From Candidatus Rokuibacteriota bacterium (GTDB lineage Bacteria; Methylomirabilota; Methylomirabilia; Rokubacteriales; CSP1-6): a stretch of 64,000 nucleotides of DNA. Below, piece after piece: positions 1-11,938 of this stretch; positions within the stretch are counted from its first letter, which is position 1; every line of letters begins with the position of its first letter. The notes beneath the pieces were generated by a model, which was given only the letters and a program-made list of their open reading frames with translations, searched no databases and was not told the DNA's origin. The stretch covers positions 52,050-116,049 of the forward strand of contig QHSP01000020.1 of assembly GCA_003220495.1 (NCBI GenBank). The letters are read 5' to 3'. The position numbers and the translations under genes were made by a program.

Positions 1-2
1 CG

Positions 3-398
3 ACGCTCGTGCACGCCTCGCCGGACCGGCCTGACGAGTGGGAGTACCTGCTCACCGCGCAGGACGGCTTCGACGCGTTCTCCGCCTTCACCACGCGACT
101 CTGCTTCGTCGGCCACTCGCACCTGGCCGGCACGTGGTCGCTCGGCTCCTCGGGCCCGGAGCACCGGGCGGGCGCTGTCGACCTCGAGCTCGAGCGCGGT
201 CGGCGGTATCTCGTGAACGTCGGCAGCGTCGGTCAGCCGCGCGATCGAGATCCGCGCGCGTCGTATGCGATCTGGGACGTCGAGCGCGGAACGATCTCGA
301 CCCGCCGCGTCGTTTACGACGTCGCGGGGGCGCGGGAGAAGATCCTCCGCGGCGGATTGCCGCGGTTCCTGGCCGACCGGCTCGCGTGGGGTGCCTGA
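3..398 (+). CDS. Metallophosphoesterase family protein, 3' part (5' end outside window)
   Basis: The frame is open from the window edge and ends at TGA 396-398, giving about 131 C-terminal residues. The motif GHSH (CFVGHSHLAG) and the later NVGSVGQPRDRDP block are the C-terminal metal-site motifs of calcineurin-like phosphoesterases of the YfcE/diadenosine tetraphosphatase type, where the histidines help bind the two-metal centre. The N-terminal D-x-H and GDxxD motifs must lie upstream of the window. The substrate cannot be told from this part. The gene overlaps the likely GTG start of lnt by 13 nt, suggesting co-transcription. Confidence 0.8.
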   Translation, partial: TLVHASPDRPDEWEYLLTAQDGFDAFSAFTTRLCFVGHSHLAGTWSLGSSGPEHRAGAVDLELERGRRYLVNVGSVGQPRDRDPRASYAIWDVERGTISTRRVVYDVAGAREKILRGGLPRFLADRLAWGA

Positions 399-1903
399 GC
401 CTGCGTCCGTCGCTGCGACGCGCCCTCGTCCTCATGGCGACCGCTTTCGCCATGGGTCTGGCGTTTCCTCGAACGGACTGGGAGGGGATCGTCTGGGTCG
501 CCCTCACGCCGCTGATCGTCGATTCGCTGCGCCAGCCCATACGCCAGGCCTTCGGCTGGGGCTGGGTCTTCGGCACCGTGTTCTACCTGGTCCTCCTCCG
601 GTGGCTCGATTTCACCTTCAGGACCTACAGCACGATTCCCTGGCCGCTCACCTGGGCGGTGACGCTCGCGCTCGCGGGATATTGCGCTCTCTATGTCGGC
701 GCCTTCGCCGCCGCGGTCTCCTGGCTCGCGCGCCGCTCGATCGTCGGGGCCCTCTGCGCATCTCCGTTCCTCTGGGTTGCCGGGGAGTGGCTTCGCGGCC
801 ATCTCTTCGGCGGCTTCCCCTGGGGGCTGCTCGGGTACTCGCAGTACCTGCGTCTGCCCGTCATCCAGATCGCCGAGCTCACGGGCGTCTACGGCGTCTC
901 GCTGGTGATCGTGGCCGTCAACGCGGGGATCGCCGGCTGCTTCGTGCTCCCGTGGCGCCCGGCCCTCGGCGGAGTCGGCCTGGTGGGGGTGGTGCTCGGA
1001 GGCACGCTCGCCTTCGGATGGTGGCGCCTGACGGCTCCGGCTCCCCCGGGCGAGGTGAACGTGGCGGTCATGCAGCCGTCCATCGAGCAGCCACTGAAGT
1101 TCGACCCCGCGTTCGCGACGACCACCGTGGCGATCTATCTCACGCTGACGTCGCGCGCCGGCGCGGACCGCCCCGACCTGATCGTATGGCCCGAGACTGC
1201 CGCCCCCACTCCGCTCCGCCGCGATCCCGAGCTCTTGAGGACGCTGGGTGCGCTCTCAGGATCTCTGCGCGTGCCGCTCCTGGTGGGCTCGATCGACGTT
1301 GATGGATCGACTCCGCCGAAGATACGTAACGCCGCGTTTCTCCTCACCGAACGAGGCATCGTCGGGAGGTATGATAAGATTCAGCTCGTCCCCTTCGGTG
1401 AATATGTGCCGCTAGCGGGACTGATCGGATTCGTTCGGGGCTGGGCCGAGTTCATCGCCGAGCTCGAGCCGGGCTCCAGCGCGAGCGTCTTCTCGGGCCC
1501 GCCAGCCCCGTTCGGAGTCGTAATCTGTTACGAGGGAATCTTCCCCGAGCTCGTCCGCGAATTTGTGAAAGGCGGCGCGCGCCTGATCGTGAACATGACG
1601 AACGACGCATGGTTTGGTCGTACGAGCGGCCCATGGCAACATCTCGCCATGTATCCGTTCCGGGCCGTCGAGCACCGCATCGCGGTGGTTCGCGCGGCGA
1701 ACACCGGGGTCTCGGCGTTCATCGCGCCCACCGGCAAGATCGTTCGCCGCGTCCCGCTGTACGAGCGGACCACGGTGGCCGAGCGGGTACCCCTCCGGAC
1801 TCGGGTGACCCTGTACTCGCGCCTCGGCGACTGGCTCGCGTACCTGGCGCTCGCCGTCTCGGGCGCCTCGCTCGCGTATCGCGCGTGGAAGCGAGCCGGC
1901 TAA
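386..1903 (+). CDS. lnt: Apolipoprotein N-acyltransferase
   Basis: This inner-membrane enzyme adds the third acyl chain to the N-terminal Cys of lipoproteins. The N-terminal half is a run of hydrophobic helices (for example GWVFGTVFYLVLL and LTWAVTLALAGYCALYVGAF), followed by a nitrilase-like domain. The Glu-Lys-Cys triad is visible: Glu in IVWPETAAP, Lys in YDKIQLVPFGEYVP and Cys in VICYEGIFPE. A final membrane helix (WLAYLALAVSGASLAY) closes the protein. GTG 386 gives 505 residues, the usual Lnt size, and overlaps the upstream stop; ATG 434 is an alternative that would cut into the first helix. The stop is directly followed by the prfB ATG with no gap. Confidence 0.93.
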   Translation: MGCLSLRPSLRRALVLMATAFAMGLAFPRTDWEGIVWVALTPLIVDSLRQPIRQAFGWGWVFGTVFYLVLLRWLDFTFRTYSTIPWPLTWAVTLALAGYCALYVGAFAAAVSWLARRSIVGALCASPFLWVAGEWLRGHLFGGFPWGLLGYSQYLRLPVIQIAELTGVYGVSLVIVAVNAGIAGCFVLPWRPALGGVGLVGVVLGGTLAFGWWRLTAPAPPGEVNVAVMQPSIEQPLKFDPAFATTTVAIYLTLTSRAGADRPDLIVWPETAAPTPLRRDPELLRTLGALSGSLRVPLLVGSIDVDGSTPPKIRNAAFLLTERGIVGRYDKIQLVPFGEYVPLAGLIGFVRGWAEFIAELEPGSSASVFSGPPAPFGVVICYEGIFPELVREFVKGGARLIVNMTNDAWFGRTSGPWQHLAMYPFRAVEHRIAVVRAANTGVSAFIAPTGKIVRRVPLYERTTVAERVPLRTRVTLYSRLGDWLAYLALAVSGASLAYRAWKRAG

Positions 1904-3008
1904 ATGCTCGGCGATTTCAAGCGCGACATCACGCTCTTGGCGAGCCGGCTGACCGAGCTCCGAGGTCATCTTTGACGTCCCTGCCAAGGAACAGCGCCTC
2001 GCCGCCCTCGACGCCGAGATGGCCAAGCCGTCCTTCTGGGAGGACAACCGGCGGGCTCAGGAGGTCATCCGCGAGCGGACCGAGCTCTCGCGCCCCGTCG
2101 CGCGCCTCAAAGAACTGACCTCGAATGCCGACGACCTCACGGTGCTCCTCGAGCTCGCCGAGGAGGCCAACGACGGAAGCGTCGACGCCGAGATCGCCGA
2201 CAGCATCGCCAGCCTGACGAAGGACCTCGACGAGTTCGAGCTGAAGATCATGCTGTCGGGGCCGCACGACACGAAGGCCGCGATCGTGTCGATCCATCCC
2301 GGCGCGGGCGGGACCGAGTCGCAGGACTGGGCGCAGATGCTCCTGCGCATGTACCTGCGCTGGTGCGAGCGCGCGGGCCTCAAGGCGGAGGTCGTCGATC
2401 TGCTGCCGGGCGACGAGGCGGGGATCAAGTCGGCCACGGTCGAGGTGTCGGGCGAGTACGCCTTCGGGTACCTGCGCGGTGAAACTGGCGTGCATCGCCT
2501 CGTGCGTATCTCGCCCTTCGATGCCTCGAGCCGGCGCCAGACGAGCTTCGCCTCCGTCGCGGTCGTGCCCGAGGTGGACGACGTCGAGGTCAACGTGCGC
2601 GAGGACGAGCTCCGCGTCGACGTCTTTCGCGCGTCGGGACCGGGCGGGCAGGGCGTCAACACCGCCGACTCGGCCGTGCGCATCACGCACCTGCCGACGG
2701 GCATCGTCGTCTCGTGCCAGAACGAGCGCTCGCAGCTCCGCAACCGCGACACCGCGATGCGAATTCTGAAGGCGAGGCTCTACGAGATCGCCGAGAAGAA
2801 GCAGCGTGAGGAGCTGGCGGAGCTGACCGGACAGAAGAAGGAGATCGCCTTCGGCAGCCAGATCCGGTCCTATACGTTTCATCCCTACCAGCTGATCAAG
2901 GATCATCGGACCGGGCTCGAGGTCGGCAACGTGGACGGCGTCATGGACGGCGACCTCGACGCCTTCATCAAGGCGTACCTGCTCTGGGCGCGAGGCCGTG
3001 AAACATGA
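1904..3008 (+). CDS. prfB: Peptide chain release factor 2, programmed +1 frameshift
   Basis: RF2 releases nascent chains at UGA and UAA codons. The 5' part runs from ATG 1904 for 23 codons to an in-frame TGA at 1973-1975. Shifting +1 after CTT (1970-1972) reads GAC at 1974 and continues to the stop at 3006-3008, i.e. join(1904..1972,1974..3008), 367 residues, close to E. coli RF2 (365). The leader peptide ends LTELRGHL, matching the family, and continues [16 protein letters not shown] after the shift. The codon-recognition tripeptide SPF ([11 protein letters not shown]) and the catalytic GGQ (SGPGGQGVN) are present. The stop overlaps the lysS ATG (ATGA). Automated callers may start it wrongly at ATG 2019. 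Confidence 0.97.
1961..1976 (+). promoter_or_regulatory. prfB programmed +1 frameshift site
   Basis: The sequence GAGGTCATCTTTGAC contains a Shine-Dalgarno-like GAGG three to four bases before the slippery CTT, followed by TGA and C. This is the known autoregulatory site: low RF2 slows termination at the weak UGA-C context and lets the peptidyl-tRNA slip onto UUU. The SD-like element (GAGG) is weaker than the AGGGGG of E. coli, but spacing and slip codon agree. Confidence 0.93.
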
Positions 3009-4528
3009 GTGACGACCGAGCGGGCCGCGGCCGAGGCGAATCCGTGACGAATCCAGACGACAACGAGCTGATCCGGCTGCGTCGCGAGAAGCTCGACGCA
3101 CTGCGCGGCCGCGGGACCGATCCGTTCGGCGGGCGGTATCCCGTGACGCAGTGGGCCCGCGACCTCGCCGAGCGGCTCGGCAACGCGAACGACGAAGAGC
3201 TGAAGGGTTTCGGGCCGGTGAGCCTTGCCGGCCGCGTCGTGGCGATTCGCCATCACGGCAAGACCTGCTTCGCGCATCTCATGGACCAGACCGGACGGAT
3301 CCAGCTCTACGCGCGCGCCGACGGCCTCGGCGACGAGTACGCACGGTTCGTCGAGCTGGACACCGGCGACTTCGTCGGCGTGACGGGCGAGATGTTCCGC
3401 ACGCGGACGGGCGAGCTGACGGTCGCCGTGAAGACCTTCGCGTTCCTCGCCAAATCGCTTCGGCCTCTTCCCGAGAAATGGCACGGCCTGAAGGACGTGG
3501 AGACGCGCTATCGGCAGCGCTACGTGGATCTGATCGTCAACGCGGAGGCGCGCGAGATCTTCTCGATGCGCGCGCGCCTCGTTCACGGGATTCGCGCGTT
3601 CCTCGACGCCCGAGGCTTCCTCGAGGTCGAGACCCCGATGATGCAGCCGATCCCCGGCGGCGCGATCGCGCGGCCGTTCAAGACGCATCACAACGCCCTC
3701 GACCTCGACCTCTATCTGCGCATCGCGCCCGAGCTCTACCTCAAGCGCCTGCTCGTGGGCGGCTTCGAGCGGGTCTACGAGATCAATCGGAACTTCCGGA
3801 ACGAGGGGATCTCGACCCTGCACAACCCCGAGTTCACGACGCTCGAGTTCTACCAGGCCTACGCCGACTACTCGGACCTGATGGAGCTGACCGAGTCGCT
3901 CTTCGTCGAGCTCGCCCATGCGCTGCGCGGCTCGCTGTCCTTGACCTGGGGCGAGCATTCGCTCGACCTCAAGCCGCCCTGGCGACGGCTGGCGTTCTTC
4001 GACGGGATCTCGCAGGCCCTCGGGCTCGGCGTGACGCCCGCGACGGATGTCGCCACCATCGCGCGGGCGGCGGCGCCGCGCGGGATCGCCCACGACGGGG
4101 GCCCGGCGTGGAAGCTGTGGAAAGACGTGTTCGAGACCTTGGTCGAGCCGACGCTCGTTCAACCGACGTTCGTCATCGACTTTCCGACCGAGCTCTCCCC
4201 GCTCGCCAAGCGCAAGCGCGACAACCCGCAGCTCGTCGATCGGTTCGAGCTGTTCGTCGCGCGGCACGAGATGGCCAACGCCTACAGCGAGCTGAACGAC
4301 CCGATCGACCAGCTGGCGCGTTTCCGCGAGCAGGCGGCCCTGCAGGCGCGCGGTGACGACGAGGCCCACTGGCTCGACGAGGACTACGTCCGCGCGCTGG
4401 AGTACGGCATGCCGCCGGCGGCGGGTGAGGGGATCGGCATCGACCGGCTGCTCATGATGTTCGCGAATCAGCCGTCGATCCGCGAGACGATCCTGTTCCC
4501 GCTGCTGCGGCCCGAGGGCGGCCGATGA
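3005..4528 (+). CDS. lysS: Lysyl-tRNA synthetase, class II
   Basis: It charges tRNA-Lys with lysine. The N-terminal OB fold (about residues 70-150) contains [20 protein letters not shown]. The class II core shows motif 1 ([15 protein letters not shown]), motif 2 ([15 protein letters not shown] with HNPEFTTLE) and motif 3 ([13 protein letters not shown]). The 507-residue length is normal for the family. The N-terminus is preceded by a polar extension; GTG 3044 is a possible alternative start, but ATG 3005 overlaps the prfB stop as ATGA, which suits coupling. The prfB-lysS order is widespread in bacteria. The lolC/E ATG overlaps the lysS stop. Confidence 0.97.
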   Translation: MSDDRAGRGRGESVTNPDDNELIRLRREKLDALRGRGTDPFGGRYPVTQWARDLAERLGNANDEELKGFGPVSLAGRVVAIRHHGKTCFAHLMDQTGRIQLYARADGLGDEYARFVELDTGDFVGVTGEMFRTRTGELTVAVKTFAFLAKSLRPLPEKWHGLKDVETRYRQRYVDLIVNAEAREIFSMRARLVHGIRAFLDARGFLEVETPMMQPIPGGAIARPFKTHHNALDLDLYLRIAPELYLKRLLVGGFERVYEINRNFRNEGISTLHNPEFTTLEFYQAYADYSDLMELTESLFVELAHALRGSLSLTWGEHSLDLKPPWRRLAFFDGISQALGLGVTPATDVATIARAAAPRGIAHDGGPAWKLWKDVFETLVEPTLVQPTFVIDFPTELSPLAKRKRDNPQLVDRFELFVARHEMANAYSELNDPIDQLARFREQAALQARGDDEAHWLDEDYVRALEYGMPPAAGEGIGIDRLLMMFANQPSIRETILFPLLRPEGGR

Positions 4529-5757
4529 AGGGCGGGCTGCCCTTCGAGCTCCTCCTCGGCTTCCGCTATCTGCGGTCGCGCGGGCAGCGCACGAACCTCT
4601 CGCTCTTCGTCTGGATCGGCCTGGGCGGCGTCTTCCTCGGCGTCGCCGCGCTCATCGTCGTGCTCGCGGTGATGACCGGCTTCCAGGACGGGATCCGGGA
4701 TCGGATCATCGCCGGGAGCCCGCACCTGCTGATCTTCCAGGCCGGCGCGCAAGGGCTCGACGACGCCGACAAGGTGGCCGCGCGCGTGAAGGCCATCCGC
4801 GGCGTCCACTCGGCCACGCCCTTCGTCCATCAGCAGGCGCTCTTCACGACCTCGAACGGTGGCGCGCGCGGCGGCTTGATCCGCGGGGTCGATCTGGCGG
4901 CGCCGGCGGTGCGCGAGGACGTCCGCTCGCAGCTCCGGCAGGGCTCGATCGATCCGCTCGCCGACGGCGCGCCCGCGATCTTGCTCGGTCGCGAGCTGGC
5001 GCGAAGCCTCGGCGTGTTCCCCGGCGACTCGGTCACGGTGATCTCACCCGAGGGGGCCATGACCGCCGTGGGCATGGTCCCCAAGATGCGGCGCTACCCC
5101 GTGGCCGGCACGATCGAGATCGGCATGCACGAGTACGATTCCTCCATCGCGTACCTGAGCCTGCCCCAGGCGAAGGAGTTCGCCGGGCTCATCGGCGTCA
5201 CCGGCATCGAGGTCAAGCTGAACGACCCGTTCGACGCCAAGAACGTCAGCCGGCTCGTCGCCGCCCAGCTCGGCTTCCGGTTCTGGGTGCGCGACTGGAT
5301 GGAGATGAACCGAAGCCTCTTCGCGGCGCTCCAGCTCGAGAAACTGGCTCTCTTCGTCGTCGTGACGATCATCGTGCTGGTCGCGGCGTTCGCGATCATC
5401 GGTCATCTCGTGCTCCTCGTCGCCGAGAAGCGCAAGGAGATCGGGATCCTCAAGGCGGTCGGCGCCTCGTCGCGGTCGATCACCCTGGTGTTCTTCGCCG
5501 TCGGCATGACGATCGGCGTCGCCGGCACGGCGGCCGGCGCGGCCGCGGGCCTCAGCTTGATCTGGGCCCAGAACACCTACAAGGTGATTCGGCTGGCCGG
5601 CGACGTGTATCAGATCGACCACCTGCCGATGAAGCTGACGATGAGCGACGGGCTCATGATCATCGGCGCCACGCTCCTCCTGTCCTTCCTGGCCACGATC
5701 ATCCCGGCCAAGCGAGCGGGCTCGCTGGCGCCGGTCGACGTGCTCCGATATGAGTGA
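4525..5757 (+). CDS. lolC: Lipoprotein-releasing ABC transporter permease (LolC/LolE family)
   Basis: This is the inner-membrane permease that extracts outer-membrane-destined lipoproteins. It has 410 residues with the LolC/E layout: one N-terminal helix (about residues 27-55, [20 protein letters not shown]), a large periplasmic domain (about 60-270), then three C-terminal helices (about 275-300, 318-345, 372-395). The FtsX-type segment [14 protein letters not shown] follows the second helix, and [17 protein letters not shown] closes the protein as in most family members. Only one permease gene is present, so a LolC/E homodimer (LolF-like) is likely. It overlaps the lolD start by 8 nt. Confidence 0.92.
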   Translation: MKGGLPFELLLGFRYLRSRGQRTNLSLFVWIGLGGVFLGVAALIVVLAVMTGFQDGIRDRIIAGSPHLLIFQAGAQGLDDADKVAARVKAIRGVHSATPFVHQQALFTTSNGGARGGLIRGVDLAAPAVREDVRSQLRQGSIDPLADGAPAILLGRELARSLGVFPGDSVTVISPEGAMTAVGMVPKMRRYPVAGTIEIGMHEYDSSIAYLSLPQAKEFAGLIGVTGIEVKLNDPFDAKNVSRLVAAQLGFRFWVRDWMEMNRSLFAALQLEKLALFVVVTIIVLVAAFAIIGHLVLLVAEKRKEIGILKAVGASSRSITLVFFAVGMTIGVAGTAAGAAAGLSLIWAQNTYKVIRLAGDVYQIDHLPMKLTMSDGLMIIGATLLLSFLATIIPAKRAGSLAPVDVLRYE

Positions 5758-6466
5758 CGACGCGCGTCCCGCCCTGCTCGTCGGCGAGGAGTTGGAGAAA
5801 GAGTACCGGTCCGGCCCGGAAGTCGTCCGCGTTCTTCGCGGCGCGAGCGTGAGAATCGCGCCCGGGGAATTCGTGGCCCTTCTGGGAGCCTCCGGCGTCG
5901 GCAAGTCGACTTTGCTGCACCTGCTCGGCGGGCTCGACCGGCCGACGGCCGGGCGCGTCCTATTCCAGGGAGAAGATCTCGCGGTGTGGGCGGAGGCCGG
6001 GCTCGCGCGTTACCGGCGTCGCGACGTCGGCTTCGTCTTTCAGTTCTACAATCTTCTCGGCGACATGAGCGCGCTCGAGAACGCGATGATCCCCGCGCTG
6101 ATCGAGCGCAAGCCCACGCGCCAGGTCAGAGAGCTCGCCGCGGCCGCACTCGCCGAAGTCGGCCTCGCCGATCGGTTGAATCACCTCCCCGGAGAGCTCT
6201 CGGGCGGTGAGCAGCAGCGGGTCGCAATCGCTCGGGCCCTCATCAACAACCCCAAGGTGATCCTCGCCGACGAGCCGACGGGCAATCTGGACCCCAAGAC
6301 GAGCGAGGTCATCTACGATCTCTTCCTCCGGCTTCAGGCCGAGCGCGGGCTTGCTTTTCTCGTGGCCACCCACAACCCCGACCTGGCCCAGAAAGCGGAA
6401 CGGGGCTATCGCCTGGTGGAGGGCCGCGCGCGCGAGATCCACGGCGAGCCGACGTCGATCGGATAA
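5750..6466 (+). CDS. lolD: Lipoprotein-releasing ABC transporter ATPase
   Basis: The cytoplasmic ATPase powers the adjacent LolC/E permease. Motifs in order: Walker [10 protein letters not shown] (about residue 46), Q-loop FVFQFYNLL, signature LSGGEQQR, Walker B VILADEPT with the D-loop GNLDPKT, and H-loop His in VATHNP. The 238-residue length and MacB/LolD-like sequence fit. The start ATG overlaps the end of the permease. A 134-nt gap to clpC follows, holding a small GCGCA/TGCGC hairpin (6474-6488) without a T-run. Confidence 0.94.
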   Translation: MSDDARPALLVGEELEKEYRSGPEVVRVLRGASVRIAPGEFVALLGASGVGKSTLLHLLGGLDRPTAGRVLFQGEDLAVWAEAGLARYRRRDVGFVFQFYNLLGDMSALENAMIPALIERKPTRQVRELAAAALAEVGLADRLNHLPGELSGGEQQRVAIARALINNPKVILADEPTGNLDPKTSEVIYDLFLRLQAERGLAFLVATHNPDLAQKAERGYRLVEGRAREIHGEPTSIG

Positions 6467-6527
6467 GGGTTTCGCGCAGTTAGTGCGCCGAGGGGAAAAA
6501 AGGCTAGCGGGCTTGGAGGCGGTGGGC

Positions 6528-6533
6528 TATACT
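6528..6533 (+). promoter_or_regulatory. Possible -10 element upstream of clpC
   Basis: TATACT lies about 68 bases before the clpC GTG in the only real gap of this stretch. No convincing -35 is found at 16-18 bases upstream, so this is tentative. No CtsR- or CIRCE-like operator was recognised in the gap. Confidence 0.3.
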
Positions 6534-6600
6534 GAAGTCGCAGTCTGGTAACTAGCCGTCAGCGCAAGTAAATTCGCACGCGAAGGGGTGGGGCACACCA

Positions 6601-9048
<2,448 letters not shown>

Positions 9049-9074
9049 CGCACCGCCTCCGCACGCCTGAGCGC

Positions 9075-11339
9075 TTGGTGTCGACAGCAGGCCGGGTGTG
9101 TCTCGCGGTCGTCATCGTTCTCACGGCGGGCCTCTTCATCGCTTCGACGGCGCGGGCGCAGCAGTCCCAACCGGCGCCCATCATCATCCGGGACATCCAC
9201 GTCGAGGGCAATCGGCGTGTCCAGGACGCCGTGATCCTCGGCCGCGTCAAGAGCACCGTCGGCTCGACCTTCAACCCCTCGCTTCTCTCCGAGGACATCC
9301 GCTCCATCTTCGGCCTCGGCTTCTTCGATGACGTCCAGCTGCGGGTCGAGGACTTCGAGGGCGGCGTGCGGATCGTCTTCACCGTTTCGGAACGGCCCTT
9401 CGTGCGCGACGTCGACTTCGTCGGGAACAAGAAGGAAGACCGGGACACGCTGCAGGACAAGATCGACATCAAGCTCGGGAGCGTCTACAACCCGGTCGAC
9501 GTGCAGCGCGCGGTCGAGAAGCTGCGAGACTTCTACGAGGACGAGGGCTACTTCGAGGTCCAGATCACCCCCACCGTCGAGAAGTTCGCCGACTCGGACG
9601 TGAAGCTGATCTTCAACATCGTCGAGGGGCGCCAGATCACGATCGAGTCGATCGTGTTCAAGGGCAACAAGGGGCTGCGGGACGACCAGCTCAAGGACGC
9701 GATGGAGACGAAGGAGCGCCAGTACTTCATCCTGCGCGGCAAGGTGCAGCGCCAGCGCCTCGAGCAGGACATCGACCGCATCATCGCCACCTACAACGAC
9801 AACGGCTATATCCAGGCGCGCGTGGAATCGTACGACGTCGCCGTCGACCGCGAGAAGGCGCGGGTGACCATCACGATCGTGGTCGTCGAGGGGCCGCAGT
9901 TCCGGGTCGGCGACGTCAAGATCACCGGCGTCACCCTGCTGCCGGAGGCCGAGGTCGAGCGGCAGATCCGGCTGAAGACCGGCGACGTGTTCTCGGTGAC
10001 CCGGATCCGCGACAGCGTGACCGGGGTTCTGAACCTCTACAGCGCGATCGGCCGCGCCTCGGCCGACGTGAACCCCAAGCGCGATCAGCTGCCGGCGATC
10101 AACCAGATCAACCTGACGTTCGAGATCACCGAGGGACCCGAGGTCTACGTCGAGCGCATCAACATCAGCGGCAACGTCCGGAGCGAGGACAAGATCCTTC
10201 GGCGGGAGCTGCCGCTGCACGAGGGCGATCTCTACACGCTGCAGAACAAGGAAAAGGCCCGGCAGCGGCTCGTCAACCTGGGCTACTTCGAGACCGTCAA
10301 CGTCGACACGCAGCCCGGTTCCGACAAGACCCGGATCATCGTGAACATCGTGGTGGTCGAGCGGGCCACCGGTATCTTCAGCATCGGCGGCGGCTACTCC
10401 TCGGTGGATTCTCTGGTCGGCACGATCGACCTCGCCCAGCGCAACTTCCTGGGCCGCGGCTGGGAGGTCGCGATCCGGATCCGGGCCGGCGCGACGACGC
10501 AGCAGGGCACGATCAGCTTCACCGATCCCTGGCTGTTCGATCGGCCGCTCTCGGGCGGCTTCGACATCTACAAGAGCATCCGCAACTACCAGGACTACAC
10601 CTACGACACCACCGGCTTGAATCTCCGACTGAGTCACCCGTTCGCCGAATACTGGCGCTGGCACACGGGCTATCGCATCTCGCAGGACATCGTCAACAAC
10701 CTCAGCGACACCGCGCCCCCGGATCTGGTGGAGCAGAAGGGCACGACGATCACCTCCGCGATCGGTGCCTCGCTCACCCGCGACAGTCGCGACCTGATCG
10801 CAGCGCCGTCCAAGGGCGGGCAGACCACGATCAGCCTTGACTTCGCCGGGCTCGGGGGCGACTCGCAGTTCTACAAGGCAACCTTCCTCCAGACGTATTT
10901 CAAGCCGATCTGGTTCGGCCACGTCCTGGGGACTCGGTTCGAGGCCGGATACGGCGAGGGGTGGGGGGGGAAGGATCTGCCGATCTGGGAGCGCTTCTAC
11001 CTGGGGGGTCCTAACACGATCCGCGCCTTCAAGTTCCGGAGTGTCTCGCCGGTCGACGACGCCGGGTTCAAGACGGGTGGCACCAGCGAGATCATCGCCA
11101 ATGTCGAGTACGTCATCCCCCTGCCATTCGGCTTGCGGGTCGCGATGTTCTTCGACGTCGGGAACGTCTATGGGTTCGGTACCCCATTCGATCCAACGGA
11201 TCTGCGGTATGGACCGGGTGCGGGTATACGATGGCAGTCGCCGTTCGGGCCTATCCGGATGGACTATGGTCTGAACATCGACCGGCGGGCGGGCGAGGGG
11301 CCCGGGGCGTTTCACTTCTCTGTAGGCTCGCCGTTTTAG
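9075..11339 (+). CDS. bamA: Outer membrane protein assembly factor BamA (Omp85)
   Basis: BamA inserts beta-barrel proteins into the outer membrane. An N-terminal signal peptide (VCLAVVIVLTAGLFIASTARA, cleaved before QQ) is followed by POTRA repeats over about residues 35-405 (for example IIIRDIHVEGNRRVQDAVI and VYVERINISGNVRSEDKIL) and a C-terminal barrel of about 350 residues. The barrel contains RFYLGGPNTIRAFKFRSVSP, the family's VRGF/Y-type loop-6 region (here IRAF), and ends in FHFSVGSPF with the terminal Phe expected for barrel recognition. The first codon is TTG 9075 or GTG 9078; no AUG is near. The skp gene follows with 26 nt spacing, the usual order. Confidence 0.96.
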   Translation: MVSTAGRVCLAVVIVLTAGLFIASTARAQQSQPAPIIIRDIHVEGNRRVQDAVILGRVKSTVGSTFNPSLLSEDIRSIFGLGFFDDVQLRVEDFEGGVRIVFTVSERPFVRDVDFVGNKKEDRDTLQDKIDIKLGSVYNPVDVQRAVEKLRDFYEDEGYFEVQITPTVEKFADSDVKLIFNIVEGRQITIESIVFKGNKGLRDDQLKDAMETKERQYFILRGKVQRQRLEQDIDRIIATYNDNGYIQARVESYDVAVDREKARVTITIVVVEGPQFRVGDVKITGVTLLPEAEVERQIRLKTGDVFSVTRIRDSVTGVLNLYSAIGRASADVNPKRDQLPAINQINLTFEITEGPEVYVERINISGNVRSEDKILRRELPLHEGDLYTLQNKEKARQRLVNLGYFETVNVDTQPGSDKTRIIVNIVVVERATGIFSIGGGYSSVDSLVGTIDLAQRNFLGRGWEVAIRIRAGATTQQGTISFTDPWLFDRPLSGGFDIYKSIRNYQDYTYDTTGLNLRLSHPFAEYWRWHTGYRISQDIVNNLSDTAPPDLVEQKGTTITSAIGASLTRDSRDLIAAPSKGGQTTISLDFAGLGGDSQFYKATFLQTYFKPIWFGHVLGTRFEAGYGEGWGGKDLPIWERFYLGGPNTIRAFKFRSVSPVDDAGFKTGGTSEIIANVEYVIPLPFGLRVAMFFDVGNVYGFGTPFDPTDLRYGPGAGIRWQSPFGPIRMDYGLNIDRRAGEGPGAFHFSVGSPF

Positions 11340-11365
11340 GAGGCTCGCCTTTTTAGGAGGGTCGG

Positions 11366-11938
11366 ATGAGGTATTGGAGTGGTGTACTCACACTGGTGGG
11401 TGGGCTCCTGGTTGCCGGACCGAGCCCCGTCGCGGCCCAACAACCCGCGCCGGCAGCCGCGGTCCCGGCGTCGTCGATCCGGATCGCGTATATCGACGTG
11501 CAGCGCGTGCTGGCGCGCTCGTCGGCCGGTGTGGCGGCGCGCGAGCAGCTCGAGCGGGAGAAGTCGGTGATGCAGAAGGAGATGGACGGCAAGCGTCAGG
11601 AGCTCGAGAAGCTGCGCGATGAGCTCGAGAAGAAGGGCCCCCTGATGACGGCCGACGCTCGGCGTGAGAAGCAAGAGGTGTTTGAGCGAAAGCGGCGCGA
11701 CGCCGCGCGGATGATGGACGACTTCCAGAAGGAGCTCGAGAAGAAGGAGCAGTCGCTGCTGCAACGCGTGCTCCAGGATCTGTCGGGCGTCATCGAAAAG
11801 GTCGGCAAGGACCGGGGCTACTACATGATCGTGGAAAAGCGTGGCGCCTCGGTCCTGTACGCCTCGCCCGACGCGGATCTGACCGACGAGGTCATCAGCG
11901 CGTACAACCAGGCGGCTCCGCCGAAGAAGACGCCCTGA
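11366..11938 (+). CDS. skp: Periplasmic chaperone, OmpH/Skp family
   Basis: Skp holds unfolded outer-membrane proteins in the periplasm. The signal peptide (about residues 1-24, ending PVAAQQ) precedes [12 protein letters not shown], the start of the mature family fold. A long charged coiled-coil region (about residues 60-135, rich in K, E and R) forms the tentacles, and the strand-forming [15 protein letters not shown] closes the body domain. Length 190 is normal. The start has a strong SD (AGGAGG, 11355-11360, spacing 6). It lies between bamA and lpxD as in many proteobacteria; the stop overlaps the lpxD start (TGATG). Confidence 0.93.
   Translation: MRYWSGVLTLVGGLLVAGPSPVAAQQPAPAAAVPASSIRIAYIDVQRVLARSSAGVAAREQLEREKSVMQKEMDGKRQELEKLRDELEKKGPLMTADARREKQEVFERKRRDAARMMDDFQKELEKKEQSLLQRVLQDLSGVIEKVGKDRGYYMIVEKRGASVLYASPDADLTDEVISAYNQAAPPKKTP

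Noticed and set aside
2019..3008. prfB as a shorter gene starting at ATG 2019
   Set aside because: The upstream leader, slippery CTT-TGA-C and RF2-like residues after the shift show that the start is ATG 1904.
6474..6488. GCGCA-GTTAG-TGCGC hairpin after lolD as a terminator
   Set aside because: Only five base pairs and followed by A-rich, not T-rich, sequence on the plus strand.
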